This document shows, one piece after another, positions 32,989 through 42,414 of a stretch of DNA of 64,000 nucleotides. Source of the stretch: DATFRY01 sp963764695 (GTDB taxonomy: Bacteria > Myxococcota_A > Polyangia > Haliangiales > Haliangiaceae); contig CAVXTW010000026.1 in NCBI GenBank assembly GCA_963764695.1, positions 1-64,000 on the forward strand. The letters are read 5' to 3'. Every line of letters starts with the position of its first letter. Positions within the stretch are counted from its first letter, which is position 1. The translations under genes and the position numbers were made by a program. The notes beneath the pieces were generated by a model. The model was given only the letters and a program-made list of their open reading frames with translations. It was not told where the DNA came from and did no database searches.

Positions 32989-34626
32989 TCAGGGCTCGCG
33001 CGCCAGCGAGGCCTCGTACGTGAAGCCATCTGGCCAGGAGTACGGCGGCGGACCGGTCCCGGTGAGAACGAGGTCGGCTGCACCGGCAGCTCCGGCGGGT
33101 GTCACCGCGGTGATGGTCGTGGCGTTCACGACCACGACGTCGGTGGCGGCCGACCCTCCGACGGTCAGTGCTGGACTGGCCCCGACCAGGTCGAGCCCCA
33201 GGCCGGTCACGGTGATCGCGGTGCCGCCGGCAATCGGGCCGCTCGCCGGTGTGACGGTACGCCCGCTGGTCGGACGGTAGAGGCTCGTCCTGACGGCGGC
33301 GAACGTGAGCCGCGACGTGGTGCCATAGGCGCCGCCGGCGGTCATGGTGCGGACGTTCCTGCCGGAGTCCCAGAGCAAGAAGAGATCGAGGCCGGCATCG
33401 TACAGGCAGCCGAAGGTCTCCGCCGTGTACGTTCCGGTGGTCGCGATCGGAGTGGTGTCGAGTCCGGGCGTCCCGAGATCGACCCGCTCCACGACGACGC
33501 CGCCGCTGCCGGACCAGTGGTAGAGCATGTTCTGGGCCGGGTGATACGCGATGCACTGGCCACCCGCGCCGGTAGCGAGCGCGCGCGCCAGCGTGCGGGT
33601 CGCGTTGCTCTTGTCGATGCGAAACAGCGTCAACGCTGGAGAACCGCCGGAGCCTGTGACGCCCCAGAGCTGGCCGGTGCCGTCGAAGGCCAGCGACGCG
33701 AACTGCGCACCCAGGTTGCCCTTCTCGGTGGCGCCGCCGGTCAACGGATCGATCGTGGCCAGCAAGCGGTTGCCGCCCACCCTGAGGATGGCATGGATGT
33801 CCGAGCTGGTCGGATCGAGGGCCATGCTCATGACGCCGCTGACAGTTCCGGATAGCGTGGTCACCCGCACCCGGTCCAGAAAGGCGAAGCTGCCGTCCAT
33901 CCGGCTGATGAAGGCCTGGCGCGGCTGGGGCATGAACCAGCCGGCGCAGGCGAAGCTCCCGTCCGAGTCAACGCAATCGAGGGTGCCGCAGTCATCGGTG
34001 CCGGTGGCGCACTCGTCGATGTCGGTGCATCCGGTGCCGGCAAGGGTGCCGTCGCCCGCGTACCCGGCGATGCAGCCGCAGGCAAAGCTGCCGTCGCTGT
34101 CGGTACAGAGGCCCGTGACATCGACGCAGTCGTCGACGCCGGTGGCGCACTCGTCGATGTCGGTGCACCCGGTGCCGGAAACGGTGCCGTCGCCCGTGTA
34201 CCCGGCGTCGCAGGCGCATGCGCGGCCGCTGGCCGTCTCGATGCAGGTCGCCTCGACCACGCAGTCGTCGGCGCCGCCGGCGCACGCGCCCATCTCGCCG
34301 GCGCTGCAACCGGTGCCCGCCGCCGTGCCGTCACCGGCGAGCCCCGCGATGCAGCTGCAGATGTATCCACCCTCGGTGTTCTCGCAGGCGGCGAGCATGT
34401 CGACGCAGTCGTCGGTTCCGGCGGCGCACTCGTCGATGTCGGCGCACCCGGAGCCGCGCGCGGTGCCGTCACCGGCGTGGCCGACCGGGCAGGCGCACGG
34501 ATCCGGCGCCGTCTCGCTGCACACCGCATCGGCCGCACACTGGTGGCAGATGTTCTCGGCGGCTCGGTTGTCACCGCAGGCCAACCCGGCCCCGATGGCC
34601 AGGAAGGCACAGATCAGCTGTCTCAT
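32989..34626 (-). CDS. EGF-like-repeat lipoprotein with a C-terminal IPT/TIG domain
   Basis: 545 residues. Lipobox AGLAC. Residues 25-235 contain about five cysteine-rich modules with the calcium-binding EGF consensus (TDIDECATGVDDCVDVTGLC, CGCIAGYAGDGT), like eukaryotic matrix proteins. A middle propeller-like region follows (LDPTSSDIHAILRVGGNRLL, SLAFDGTGQLWGVTG). The end is an IPT/TIG Ig-like domain (VTPASGPIAGGTAITVTGLG). Large surface adhesin-type proteins of this build are frequent in Myxococcota. Partner unknown. Confidence 0.85.
   Translation of the reverse strand: MRQLICAFLAIGAGLACGDNRAAENICHQCAADAVCSETAPDPCACPVGHAGDGTARGSGCADIDECAAGTDDCVDMLAACENTEGGYICSCIAGLAGDGTAAGTGCSAGEMGACAGGADDCVVEATCIETASGRACACDAGYTGDGTVSGTGCTDIDECATGVDDCVDVTGLCTDSDGSFACGCIAGYAGDGTLAGTGCTDIDECATGTDDCGTLDCVDSDGSFACAGWFMPQPRQAFISRMDGSFAFLDRVRVTTLSGTVSGVMSMALDPTSSDIHAILRVGGNRLLATIDPLTGGATEKGNLGAQFASLAFDGTGQLWGVTGSGGSPALTLFRIDKSNATRTLARALATGAGGQCIAYHPAQNMLYHWSGSGGVVVERVDLGTPGLDTTPIATTGTYTAETFGCLYDAGLDLFLLWDSGRNVRTMTAGGAYGTTSRLTFAAVRTSLYRPTSGRTVTPASGPIAGGTAITVTGLGLDLVGASPALTVGGSAATDVVVVNATTITAVTPAGAAGAADLVLTGTGPPPYSWPDGFTYEASLAREP
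34011..34497 (-). repeat. Tandem repeats coding for Ca-binding EGF modules
   Basis: Units beginning ACTCGTCGATGTCGG at 34011, 34149 and 34428, with a diverged unit between the last two, give a period near 138 bp. High identity between the first two units implies recent duplication or gene conversion. Confidence 0.75.
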
Positions 34627-34828
34627 GAATGTCCCCTGCCCCGCCCGCGCTCGCCATCAAGACGTCCGCGCGCGACCGATGCATCGCGGCCGGCCCCCGA
34701 GATGCACCATACGCTGGCAGGGCCTCCGCGGACACTACCCGCGCGCGGCGCGCCTCGGGCGCGGTGACACAGGCGCGAATCGTTCGCCCACCGACCCGAC
34801 ACCGGGCGCGAGGTAGACTTGGCCCACC

Positions 34829-35425
34829 GTGGGTGAGAAAGAGACGCCGCCGATTCCTGTCACCACCGTGATCGCGCGGCACGCCCGTGCCGGGAGGGAG
34901 GACGAGTACGAGCACTGGCTGGAGGGGATCATCGACGCCTCGTCGGCGTTCGACGGGCACCAGGGAGTCACCGTCCTGCGCCCTCCACCGGGCGGGCGCG
35001 AGTACGTGCTGGTGGTGCGCTGGCGCGACTTCGAGTCTTCACGCCGCTGGGTCAACTCCGACGTTCGCGCGGGCTGGCTGGCCAGGCTCGAACCGCTCGC
35101 CGAGGAGGCGCGGGTCGAGGAGCAGTGCGGCCTCGAGACCTGGTTCACCCTGCGCCCCGGCCAGAGCGGCGGGCCGCCCGCGCCGCCTCGCTACAAGATG
35201 GCGCTGGTCACGTTCCTCGCCATCTACCCCCTCATCCTCGGTCTCACCTACAGCCTGTTTCCGCTCCTCGCGCCGCTGCCCACTCCCCTGCGCCCGCTCA
35301 TCGTCAGCGCGATCCTGGTCCCGCTCATGACCTGGCTGGTGATGCCCCGGATGACGCGCGTCTTCTGGCGCTGGCTGTTTCCCGGCTTCCCCCGCCCGGA
35401 CGAGACCCGCGCGATCAGGGCGTGA
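34829..35425 (+). CDS. Antibiotic-biosynthesis-monooxygenase-domain membrane protein
   Basis: 198 residues, GTG start. An ABM/EthD-like ferredoxin fold comes first (VTTVIARHARAGREDEYEHW, GVTVLRPPPGGREYVLVVRW, ARLEPLAEEARVEEQCGLET), then two TM helices (ALVTFLAIYPLILGLTYSLF, IVSAILVPLMTWLVM). This ABM-plus-two-TM architecture is a recognised but unassigned family. Its end overlaps the convergent EEP gene by 11 bp. Confidence 0.82.
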   Translation: MGEKETPPIPVTTVIARHARAGREDEYEHWLEGIIDASSAFDGHQGVTVLRPPPGGREYVLVVRWRDFESSRRWVNSDVRAGWLARLEPLAEEARVEEQCGLETWFTLRPGQSGGPPAPPRYKMALVTFLAIYPLILGLTYSLFPLLAPLPTPLRPLIVSAILVPLMTWLVMPRMTRVFWRWLFPGFPRPDETRAIRA

Positions 35426-36404
35426 TCATGCGGACGAGCCAGGCGTCGTGATCGGTGAGCTCCATCGGCAGGAGCTCGCTGGAGTCGAAGACGAGGTTGG
35501 CGGTGGCCATGATGTGCTGCACGTCGCCGTCGCCCTTGCGGTACCAGGCGGGCGGGACGCAGTCCTGGACGTCCGGGTTGCCGTTGAAGGTGAGGTTGAA
35601 GTCGCCGCCGACGACGGTCGGCCGCTCGCCGCCGTGGGCGCCCCAGAACTGCGGGACGATCGGGTTCATCAGCTCGTTGCACTGAGCCAGGGCGACGTCG
35701 CCGTTGTCGTTCTCGAGGTGAGTGACGCACGCGTAGTAGTTGTCGTTCGCCGAGGCGCAGGCCCAGGCGCGCTGCTCATCGTCGTCGGACTGGTTGGACA
35801 GGCGGTCACCGGCGAATTCGAAGCCGGCCCAGCTGGCGGCCGGGACGTGTCCGAGAATGGCGACGCCGTAGCGCTGGCCGTCGGTGCAGGTGACCGGGCC
35901 GCCCGAGCCGCGACTGGCCGCCGGCGAGAAGACCCAGAACACGTAGTCGTTCGGCCAGGTCTCGTGCATGGCGGGGAGCAGCTCGGCCGTGATGTCGTCC
36001 TCGCAGATCTCGTTGAGCGTGACGACGTGCGGCACGACCTGCCGGATGACGTTGGCGCCCTCCGGGATCGACTGTCCGTCCTGGAAGCAGCCGGCGTAGC
36101 CGCTGTTGCACAGATTCAGCTGCAGCGCCCGGAAGGGCGCCGCGGGTGGGAGCGGCAACGGCGCCGACCTGACGCTCGAGCTCTCGGGGCCGACGAACCC
36201 GCCGGTAGCGGCGAGCGCATCGAGTGCGGCATCCATCTCGACGCCGGCGTCTGCCTCGCCGTCACCCTCACCGGCATCGGCCGGCTCGCCGGATCCCGAA
36301 TCGGCCGCCCCGGAAGAATCGTCGTCCCCTCCCCCGCACGCGGCCAGAGCCGGGACCAGTGCGGCCGCGATCCCGATGCGAGCCAGTCGACTGAGCGTCC
36401 TCAT
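35415..36404 (-). CDS. Endonuclease/exonuclease/phosphatase-family lipoprotein
   Basis: 329 residues. Lipobox PALAAC and a 50-residue Gly/Asp/Ala tether. EEP fold: FRALQLNLCNSGYAGC, VVTLNEICEDDI (metal Glu), YYACVTHLENDN, VVGGDFNLTFNGNP (GDFN) and LTDHDAWLV (catalytic Asp-His). Predicted surface-anchored nuclease or phosphodiesterase. ATG 36404 has GGAGG 10 nt upstream; GTG 36410 is the alternative. Confidence 0.87.
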   Translation of the reverse strand: MRTLSRLARIGIAAALVPALAACGGGDDDSSGAADSGSGEPADAGEGDGEADAGVEMDAALDALAATGGFVGPESSSVRSAPLPLPPAAPFRALQLNLCNSGYAGCFQDGQSIPEGANVIRQVVPHVVTLNEICEDDITAELLPAMHETWPNDYVFWVFSPAASRGSGGPVTCTDGQRYGVAILGHVPAASWAGFEFAGDRLSNQSDDDEQRAWACASANDNYYACVTHLENDNGDVALAQCNELMNPIVPQFWGAHGGERPTVVGGDFNLTFNGNPDVQDCVPPAWYRKGDGDVQHIMATANLVFDSSELLPMELTDHDAWLVRMITP

Positions 36405-36637
36405 TGTCACGAATCCTCCGCGGACGAGACGTTGCTTCGCCGTTTATAGGCGGCCACGCGGCGTCGTTGTTCGACAAACAGCTCGTGCGCTCCCGGATTG
36501 CAATCGCATCATCCGATTTCGCGGACGACGGGACACACGTCTGCCCGCATGCCGCGCTGACTCAGAGGTCAGCTCCCACCGTGCACTCGACGCCCGGCGG
36601 TTACGATGTCGAGGTGAGCGATCCAGCGGGCGACGCT

Positions 36638-37114
36638 CTACTCCGTCGCCGAACCGGCGCCATCGCCGCGGCGAGGCGCGAAGCGGGAGATCGACCAGGC
36701 GATGGTCAGGCCCACGCAGACGATGTGGATGCCGATGCCGATGAGGCGATTCGACACCTCCTGGGGCCGCGGCCGGATGGCCGACATGGGAATCACCACG
36801 AGCTGCATGAACCAGTAGACCGCGATGCCGTAGAGCGGTCCGGCGATGAACGGGCGGTCCATCAAGAAGCGCCAGAAGCGACTCACGCCGAGATATGTGC
36901 CCGCCGCCCCGAAAGCGATCACGAAGTGCAACAAGACACCCAGCGCTGCGGTCGGTGCTCCGCCTCCGAGCGCGTTCTCCCGGCCGATGAGGCCGCTGGC
37001 CACGGCATGAAAGACGCGCACCGGTGGCGCGCCGAGAATGCCGGCGTGGATGCAGCAGCAGTGAGATCGCACACGCCGGCGAAGAGCCACGCCGCGATCC
37101 ACGCGCGGCCTCAT
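36638..37114 (-). CDS. Small membrane protein with a locally frameshifted N-terminus
   Basis: 158 residues. From about residue 22 it reads as a familiar bacterial membrane protein: GILGAPPVRVFHAVASGLIG, TAALGVLLHFVIAFGAAGTY, FIAGPLYGIAVYWFMQLVVI and PMSAIRPRP, four TM helices. Residues 5-21 in the open frame are arginine-rich nonsense (VDRGVALRRRVRSHCCC), while the next frame of the same DNA (about 37101-37056) gives the expected first helix AWIAAWLFAGVCDLTAA. Two compensating slips keep the frame open, so the protein may be made with a damaged first helix. Confidence 0.6.
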   Translation of the reverse strand: MRPRVDRGVALRRRVRSHCCCIHAGILGAPPVRVFHAVASGLIGRENALGGGAPTAALGVLLHFVIAFGAAGTYLGVSRFWRFLMDRPFIAGPLYGIAVYWFMQLVVIPMSAIRPRPQEVSNRLIGIGIHIVCVGLTIAWSISRFAPRRGDGAGSATE

Positions 37115-37307
37115 GCGCCCGGCCCCGAGGGTTCGAGCATCATGGGCCAGCGGCTGCACAACAGTGACAATGGGAGCCTCCTTCGAGCCCGAATCGTAGG
37201 TCCCGAGAGGCTCTGGCGACACGAGGCATGCCCTACAGGTTCCAACGCCGAGCGAGCGAGTGGGAAGAATCGCCGGCCCGGCCGTCCCCTCAAGAGAGGG
37301 GTGAGGC

Positions 37308-40300
37308 ATGCGGGGGCTGGCGGGTGGCGCGGGAGTCTCGGTTCTGGCAGTGCTGGTAGCGATCGTATCGTTCCGGCAGGAGGGTCGCGAAGCGGCACAG
37401 CCGGCAAGGGACGCCGCCACGCCCTCTGCAGAGGACAAAGCCGGTCCCGCCGGGCACCACGCCAGTTCTGGCGAGTCCGATGCGACCAGGCCAGCTACTT
37501 TCGCGCCCGATGCTTGCGGGGGAGGCGAGCGTCTCCTCGACGAGTACCGACATCTCTACGGCAAGCACCGGTTCCGCCACGTCATCGTGCTGGTTCCGGA
37601 CCCGTTGGAATCGGGCGGCACCGAGCTCCTCGACCTCGTCCTCGAGGGAGTCGAGGAGGCGGTCTCCGAGGGGAGTGACGACGACATCGCGTACGTGCAC
37701 GACCATCGGTGGCTTCCATGGACCGACACCGCGGCCAGTGCCGAGCGCTGCTGGGAGACACGGCCCGGCCTGATCGTGTACCGGCCCCTCGACCGCGCAG
37801 ACGAGCAGCCGCCGCTCGTCGTCCTCGTGGTTGGCGAGACGCCGATCTGGGGTCTGCGCGCCGACCAGTTCAACGCCGCCATCGACCTCATCCGCGTTCG
37901 TGGCGCCCCGGCCGGCCAGCCGGAGTCGCCCTTCCTGGTGCTCGGTCCGACCTACTCGGGGACCGCCGCCTCGCTTGCGGCGGTGACTCGCGGGCCGCCC
38001 GTGGCCAGCAGCAGTTTTCGAATCGTCTCGGGCACAGCGACCGCGCTCAAGGCACGGCAGATCCTCGCGCCGACCGTACCGGTCCCGGAGCACCCGTGCA
38101 CGCAGGCGCAGCGCGGATCCGGGCGCGTGACATACGAATCGGCGAGCGCGACGGATACCTGCCTGCTCGAGAAGATGGAGGAGTTCCTGCGGGCCCGCGG
38201 CGGCACGTGCGTGGATGACCCCGCCGGCGGCAACATTGCAGTCTTCACCGAGACGTCAACGACGTACGGCTCGGTGGGCGCGTCGCAGGGCACGGAGCTG
38301 GGCCCGAAGTGCTTCCATCGCTGGAAGCTGCCGCCCGACCTCGCGTCGATCCGCGAGAGCTCCGAGAAAGCTGACAGGCAGTCGGACAGCGTCGCCGCGC
38401 ACAAGCTCGTGCTCCGCTCCACGCTGGACCGGCTGAGCAACAGCCGGATCCGCTTCGCCGGCATCGTCGCGGCCGATCACCGGGACGTCCTCTATCTCGC
38501 CGGCCGCTTCCGCCAGCAGCTACCCGACGTGCGGATCTTCACCCTGTCGGCGAGGATCCAGTATCTGGATGAAAAGGCCGCGCCGACAATGAACGGAACG
38601 CTGGTCGTCCACTCGGCTCCGCACGAGCGCAATCGCTCGATGGCGCTGAGGAACGAGCTCGTCCGCAAGGTCTACCACGCCGGCCGGCGGCTCCTGGTCG
38701 ATGCCCAGCTCGAACCCGAGGTCAATGTCTCCTTCATCGGCAATGGAAGGCTGTGGGACATCGACGACTTCCCCAGGTCTGCACGGAGCAGGGCGGCGGG
38801 CACGAACCGATCGAACAGGCCCACCCCACCGGTCATCTGGCAGTTCACGCTCGCGGCCTTCCTCGTCGTCTTCGCCGGTGTCGTCGTCGCGGTGGTCCTC
38901 GGCCTGCGCGCGGGTTCGCGCCAGTGCGGCCGGTTCTGGTCCCTCGTCGGCCCGTGTGCCTATCCGGATCTCAGGCGACAGGATCTCGGCATCGGCTCGG
39001 CCCTCCTGCTCGCATGCGCCGGCCCGGTGCTCCTCATGTTCGAGAGCATCTTCGCGCGGCGCGGGCAACAGCCGGACCAGTGGGCGGTGTGCGCCGTCAC
39101 GTCGCTACTGACCTTGATCTCGATCTGGCTGTTTCACGTCCTCGGCCAGTGGCGTACCCGGAAAGATCCGACGGCGGACAGCTGGCGCCTGACGACGCTG
39201 CCGCTCTTCGCCGCGACCACCGTCGCGCTGGTCGCACTTTACGTCGGGTGTGGGCCGGAGCGCCGCGCCACCTTCTACCTGTTGAGCGGGGGCTCGCCGG
39301 TCCTGGTGGGTCTCATCGCGATGGCCTGCTACGCGCTGACCCTGTGGTGCAGGCGCGCGCGCCTCCGGATGCTCGACGAGCATCGCTTCCAGGCCGACCC
39401 GGCCAGGCGGTTCGTCAACATCGATCCGCCGATCGCGCAGGCGCTGGGCGAGGAGAAGGGAAAGAACACCGGCCTCGCCGACATGGAGGCGTGGCTGCTC
39501 AAGGGGCTGTACCACCCGTGGAAATACGCGCGCGCCGTGCCCATCGCGGTCCAGGCGCTGCTTCTGGTCACCATCGCCGTGCCCATGTGGATCAAGCCGC
39601 CGCACACACTGGAGCCGGGGCCGCGCAACGTGGCGCTGATCGCTCTCGGCGTCTTCACCGCCCTCACTCTGTCGGTCAACCTGGCCTGGTTCGTCACCGC
39701 CTGGATGCGTCTCCTGCGCTTCCTGAACCGCCTCGCCTACTTTCCAGCAGTGAAGGCGCTGCGTGATTGCCCGGAACGGCGCCCCCGCCCGCTGGAGCAG
39801 CTGCTCGCCTGGTCCGGTTCGTCGGCCACTCAGCTGGTCAACCCCGTGAAGATGCTCGAGCGTCTGGCCCAGGTCAACGCCACCGTGCAGGAGAGCGCCC
39901 GCAAGTGCCGCGAGCTTCTCGAGCGGAAGCTGTCCCGTGAGGCGCGCAGCGTCAGGCCGACCCGCTGCACGCTCGTCAACGACCTGCTCGCGGCGTCGGC
40001 CGCCGCCACGGCGTGCCGGGACCACGCAACCGAGGAGATACGCAAACGCACCGACCAGCTGGCCGCATCGCTGATCGATCTCTTCATCCCGCGCTATGTC
40101 CGCCACCTCCGGCTGTTCGTCCCGCCGATGGTGCTGGGCTGCCTGTGCTGCGTCTTTCTGGCGTCGCTCTACTTCGTACAGCCTCAGCGGCTCATCGCCA
40201 CGGTGACGCTGTTCTGGGTGGCCGGGACAGTGGTCCTCCTGGTGGTGTCGTACGTCTCGCTCGACCTGCACCCGGTGCTCAGCGCCATCACCGGCTCCGC

Positions 40301-40451
40301 CTCCGGCAAGGTCAGCTCGAAGCTCACCCTCGCCCGCAAGATCGCGGTCTGGTCGGTCGTGCCGGTGGCCGGCTACCTCGCGGCCGATCATCCCGAGTTT
40401 CCGCTCTGGGTCTCGAGAGTCCTCGACATCGTGGCCAAGAGCCTGCGCTGA
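37308..40451 (+). CDS. Large membrane protein with a periplasmic-binding-protein-like ectodomain; family unknown
   Basis: 1,047 residues. An N-terminal signal anchor is followed by about 450 residues outside the membrane. Within these, FRHVIVLVPDPLESGG, SPFLVLGPTYSGTAASLAAV, RFAGIVAADHRDVLYLAGRF and VRIFTLSARIQYLDEKAAPT look like type I periplasmic-binding (LIVBP) strands and helices. From residue 500 there are about eight or nine TM helices in groups, separated by charged cytoplasmic stretches with a coiled-coil-like part (VQESARKCRELLERKLSREA). The end is a final TM bundle. No enzyme motif. It stands alone, convergent with the sugar ABC operon with one base between them. I do not recognise any family for the full protein. 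Confidence 0.7.
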   Translation: MRGLAGGAGVSVLAVLVAIVSFRQEGREAAQPARDAATPSAEDKAGPAGHHASSGESDATRPATFAPDACGGGERLLDEYRHLYGKHRFRHVIVLVPDPLESGGTELLDLVLEGVEEAVSEGSDDDIAYVHDHRWLPWTDTAASAERCWETRPGLIVYRPLDRADEQPPLVVLVVGETPIWGLRADQFNAAIDLIRVRGAPAGQPESPFLVLGPTYSGTAASLAAVTRGPPVASSSFRIVSGTATALKARQILAPTVPVPEHPCTQAQRGSGRVTYESASATDTCLLEKMEEFLRARGGTCVDDPAGGNIAVFTETSTTYGSVGASQGTELGPKCFHRWKLPPDLASIRESSEKADRQSDSVAAHKLVLRSTLDRLSNSRIRFAGIVAADHRDVLYLAGRFRQQLPDVRIFTLSARIQYLDEKAAPTMNGTLVVHSAPHERNRSMALRNELVRKVYHAGRRLLVDAQLEPEVNVSFIGNGRLWDIDDFPRSARSRAAGTNRSNRPTPPVIWQFTLAAFLVVFAGVVVAVVLGLRAGSRQCGRFWSLVGPCAYPDLRRQDLGIGSALLLACAGPVLLMFESIFARRGQQPDQWAVCAVTSLLTLISIWLFHVLGQWRTRKDPTADSWRLTTLPLFAATTVALVALYVGCGPERRATFYLLSGGSPVLVGLIAMACYALTLWCRRARLRMLDEHRFQADPARRFVNIDPPIAQALGEEKGKNTGLADMEAWLLKGLYHPWKYARAVPIAVQALLLVTIAVPMWIKPPHTLEPGPRNVALIALGVFTALTLSVNLAWFVTAWMRLLRFLNRLAYFPAVKALRDCPERRPRPLEQLLAWSGSSATQLVNPVKMLERLAQVNATVQESARKCRELLERKLSREARSVRPTRCTLVNDLLAASAAATACRDHATEEIRKRTDQLAASLIDLFIPRYVRHLRLFVPPMVLGCLCCVFLASLYFVQPQRLIATVTLFWVAGTVVLLVVSYVSLDLHPVLSAITGSASGKVSSKLTLARKIAVWSVVPVAGYLAADHPEFPLWVSRVLDIVAKSLR

Positions 40452-40452
40452 G

Positions 40453-41565
40453 TCAGCCGGCCCCGTTTCCGCGGATCGCGGTGGTCGCGCCGGTCGGGTC
40501 GAACAGGTGGACGGAGGACTCGTCGATGGCGACGTGGACGGTGTCGCCGAGGGTGAGCTGCATGGTGCCCGGGACAAGGCTGCGGAGCTCGAGGCCGCTG
40601 TCGAGCTCGACGGTGACGAGGAGCTCGCGCCCCTCGGGGACGACGTCGGTGACGCGGCCGGGGACGCCGTCCATGATGGCGGCGGGGGCGATCAGGATGT
40701 GCTCGGGGCGGACGCCGAGGGCGGCGCCGCGGAGATCGTCTCGCCGGCCGAGGCGGCTGCCGCGCGCGACGTGCATCAGCCGCTTGCCGGCGCTCTCGAT
40801 CCAGAGCTCATCACCGTCGGCGCTCAACGTGACGGCGTCGAAGAGGTTCATCGCCGGCTTGCCGATGAAGCCGGCCACGAAGCGGTTGGCCGGGCGGTCG
40901 TAGAGGTCGCGGTGGTCGCCGGATTGCTGGAGGCGGCCGTCCTTGAGCACGAAGATGCGGTCGGCCAGCGACATGGCCTCTTCCTGATCGTGGGTGACGA
41001 TGATCGTGGTGATGCCGGTCTCGCGCTGGACGCGCTTGATCTCGCGGCGCATGCGGGCGCGCAGCTCCTGGTCGAGGTTGGACAGCGGCTCGTCCATGAG
41101 CAGGAGGCGGGGGCGCTTGACGATGGCGCGCGCCACCGCGACGCGCTGCTGCTGGCCGCCGGACAGCTCGCTCGGCTTGCGGTCGAGGAGCTCGCCCAGC
41201 CCGGCCAGCTCGGCCGACTCGCCCACCCGGCTCGAGATCTCCGCCCTGCGCAGCTTCATCAGCTTCAGCGGGAAGCCGATGTTCTCGCGCACTGTCAGGT
41301 GCGGGTAGAGCGCGTAGCTCTGGAAGACAAGGCCGACGTTGCGGTCGCGGGGCGCCACGCCGACCACGCTGGCGCCGTCGAAGCGGACGTCGCCGGAGCT
41401 CGGCTGGTAGAGGCCGGCCACGATGTAGAGCGTTGTCGACTTTCCGCACCCGCTGGGGCCGAGCAGCGCCGCCACCGTCCCGTCCGCGATCTCCAGCGAG
41501 AGGTCGCGCAGCACCTCGACCTCGCCGAAGCGCTTGCCCAGTCGATCGATCTCGATGCGGGCCAT
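40453..41565 (-). CDS. Carbohydrate ABC transporter ATP-binding protein (UgpC/MalK type)
   Basis: 370 residues. Walker A GPSGCGKST, Q-loop FQSYALYPHLTV, signature LSGGQQQR, Walker B LLLMDEPLSNLD and H-loop IIVTHDQEEAM. The C-terminal ~120 residues form the MalK-type OB/TOBE regulatory domain (GVRPEHILIAP, VVPEGRELLVTVELDSG). Four-component operon with spacings of 3-4 bases or overlap: binding protein, two permeases, ATPase. Confidence 0.93.
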   Translation of the reverse strand: MARIEIDRLGKRFGEVEVLRDLSLEIADGTVAALLGPSGCGKSTTLYIVAGLYQPSSGDVRFDGASVVGVAPRDRNVGLVFQSYALYPHLTVRENIGFPLKLMKLRRAEISSRVGESAELAGLGELLDRKPSELSGGQQQRVAVARAIVKRPRLLLMDEPLSNLDQELRARMRREIKRVQRETGITTIIVTHDQEEAMSLADRIFVLKDGRLQQSGDHRDLYDRPANRFVAGFIGKPAMNLFDAVTLSADGDELWIESAGKRLMHVARGSRLGRRDDLRGAALGVRPEHILIAPAAIMDGVPGRVTDVVPEGRELLVTVELDSGLELRSLVPGTMQLTLGDTVHVAIDESSVHLFDPTGATTAIRGNGAG

Positions 41566-41568
41566 CCC

Positions 41569-42414
41569 CTATCCCTTGGTCCCACCCAGCTGGACGCGCA
41601 TGAGGTACTTCTGCGTGAACAGGAAGAAGAACAGCACCGGCAGCATGTAGAACACCGCGACCGCCGCCAGGAGACCGTGATCGACGCCGCCGCCGCCGCG
41701 GCTCATGATCGCCTGCAAGTAGGCCGACAGCGTCCAGTTGGAGCGGTCGAAGGTGAACGCGAACACGAACAGGAACTCCTTCCACCCCTCGAGGAACGAG
41801 AAGATGCTGATGGCGGCGATGCCCGGCAGGACTTGCGGCAGGATGACCCGGCGGTACGCGCCCAGCCGGGTGCAGCCGTCCATGAGCGCGCTCATCTCGC
41901 TCTCCCACGGCACGCCGTCGAAGAAGCCCTTCATCACGAAGATGCTGAACGGCAGCTGCAGCGCCACCTTGACCAGCACGATGCCCCACAGGCTGTCGAG
42001 CAGGCCCATGTGCAGGAGCACGATGAAGAGCGACACCAGCAGCGTGATCGACGGGAACGCGTGCAGCACCATCACGAAGGCAAGCAGCGGCCCGCGCCCG
42101 CGGAAGCGCCAGCGCGAGAAGACGTAGCCGGCGTTGGTGGCCAGCAGCACGTCGAGCGCGGTGATCGACAGCGCCAGAAACAGCGTGTTGCCGGTCGCCC
42201 GCCACACGCTGGGCACGTCGCGGCCGGCCGCCTCCGGGTTCCACAGGAAGCGCCAGTTGTCCGCCGTGTAGTCGGCCGGGAACAGCCCGAACACCAGATC
42301 GCTGCCGCGGCCGAACGAGGCCAGCACCAGCCACAGATATCCGGCCACCAGCGGCAGGCTGAGCAGGATCAGCGCCACCAGCGCGGTCGAGCGCGCGCCC
42401 CGCTCGCCGGTCAC
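41569..42414 (-). CDS. Carbohydrate ABC transporter permease (MalG type)
   Basis: 281 residues, GTG start overlapping the MalF-type stop by 4 bp. Six TM helices. The EAA coupling loop is MSALMDGCTRLGAYRRVILP; QVLPGIAAISIFSFLEGWKE follows. MalG-like spacing and termini. Confidence 0.9.
   Translation of the reverse strand: MTGERGARSTALVALILLSLPLVAGYLWLVLASFGRGSDLVFGLFPADYTADNWRFLWNPEAAGRDVPSVWRATGNTLFLALSITALDVLLATNAGYVFSRWRFRGRGPLLAFVMVLHAFPSITLLVSLFIVLLHMGLLDSLWGIVLVKVALQLPFSIFVMKGFFDGVPWESEMSALMDGCTRLGAYRRVILPQVLPGIAAISIFSFLEGWKEFLFVFAFTFDRSNWTLSAYLQAIMSRGGGGVDHGLLAAVAVFYMLPVLFFFLFTQKYLMRVQLGGTKG

Noticed and set aside
34011..34497. 138-bp repeats as a CRISPR-like or mobile repeat
   Set aside because: They code EGF modules in frame, with conserved cysteines; period and divergence fit domain duplication.
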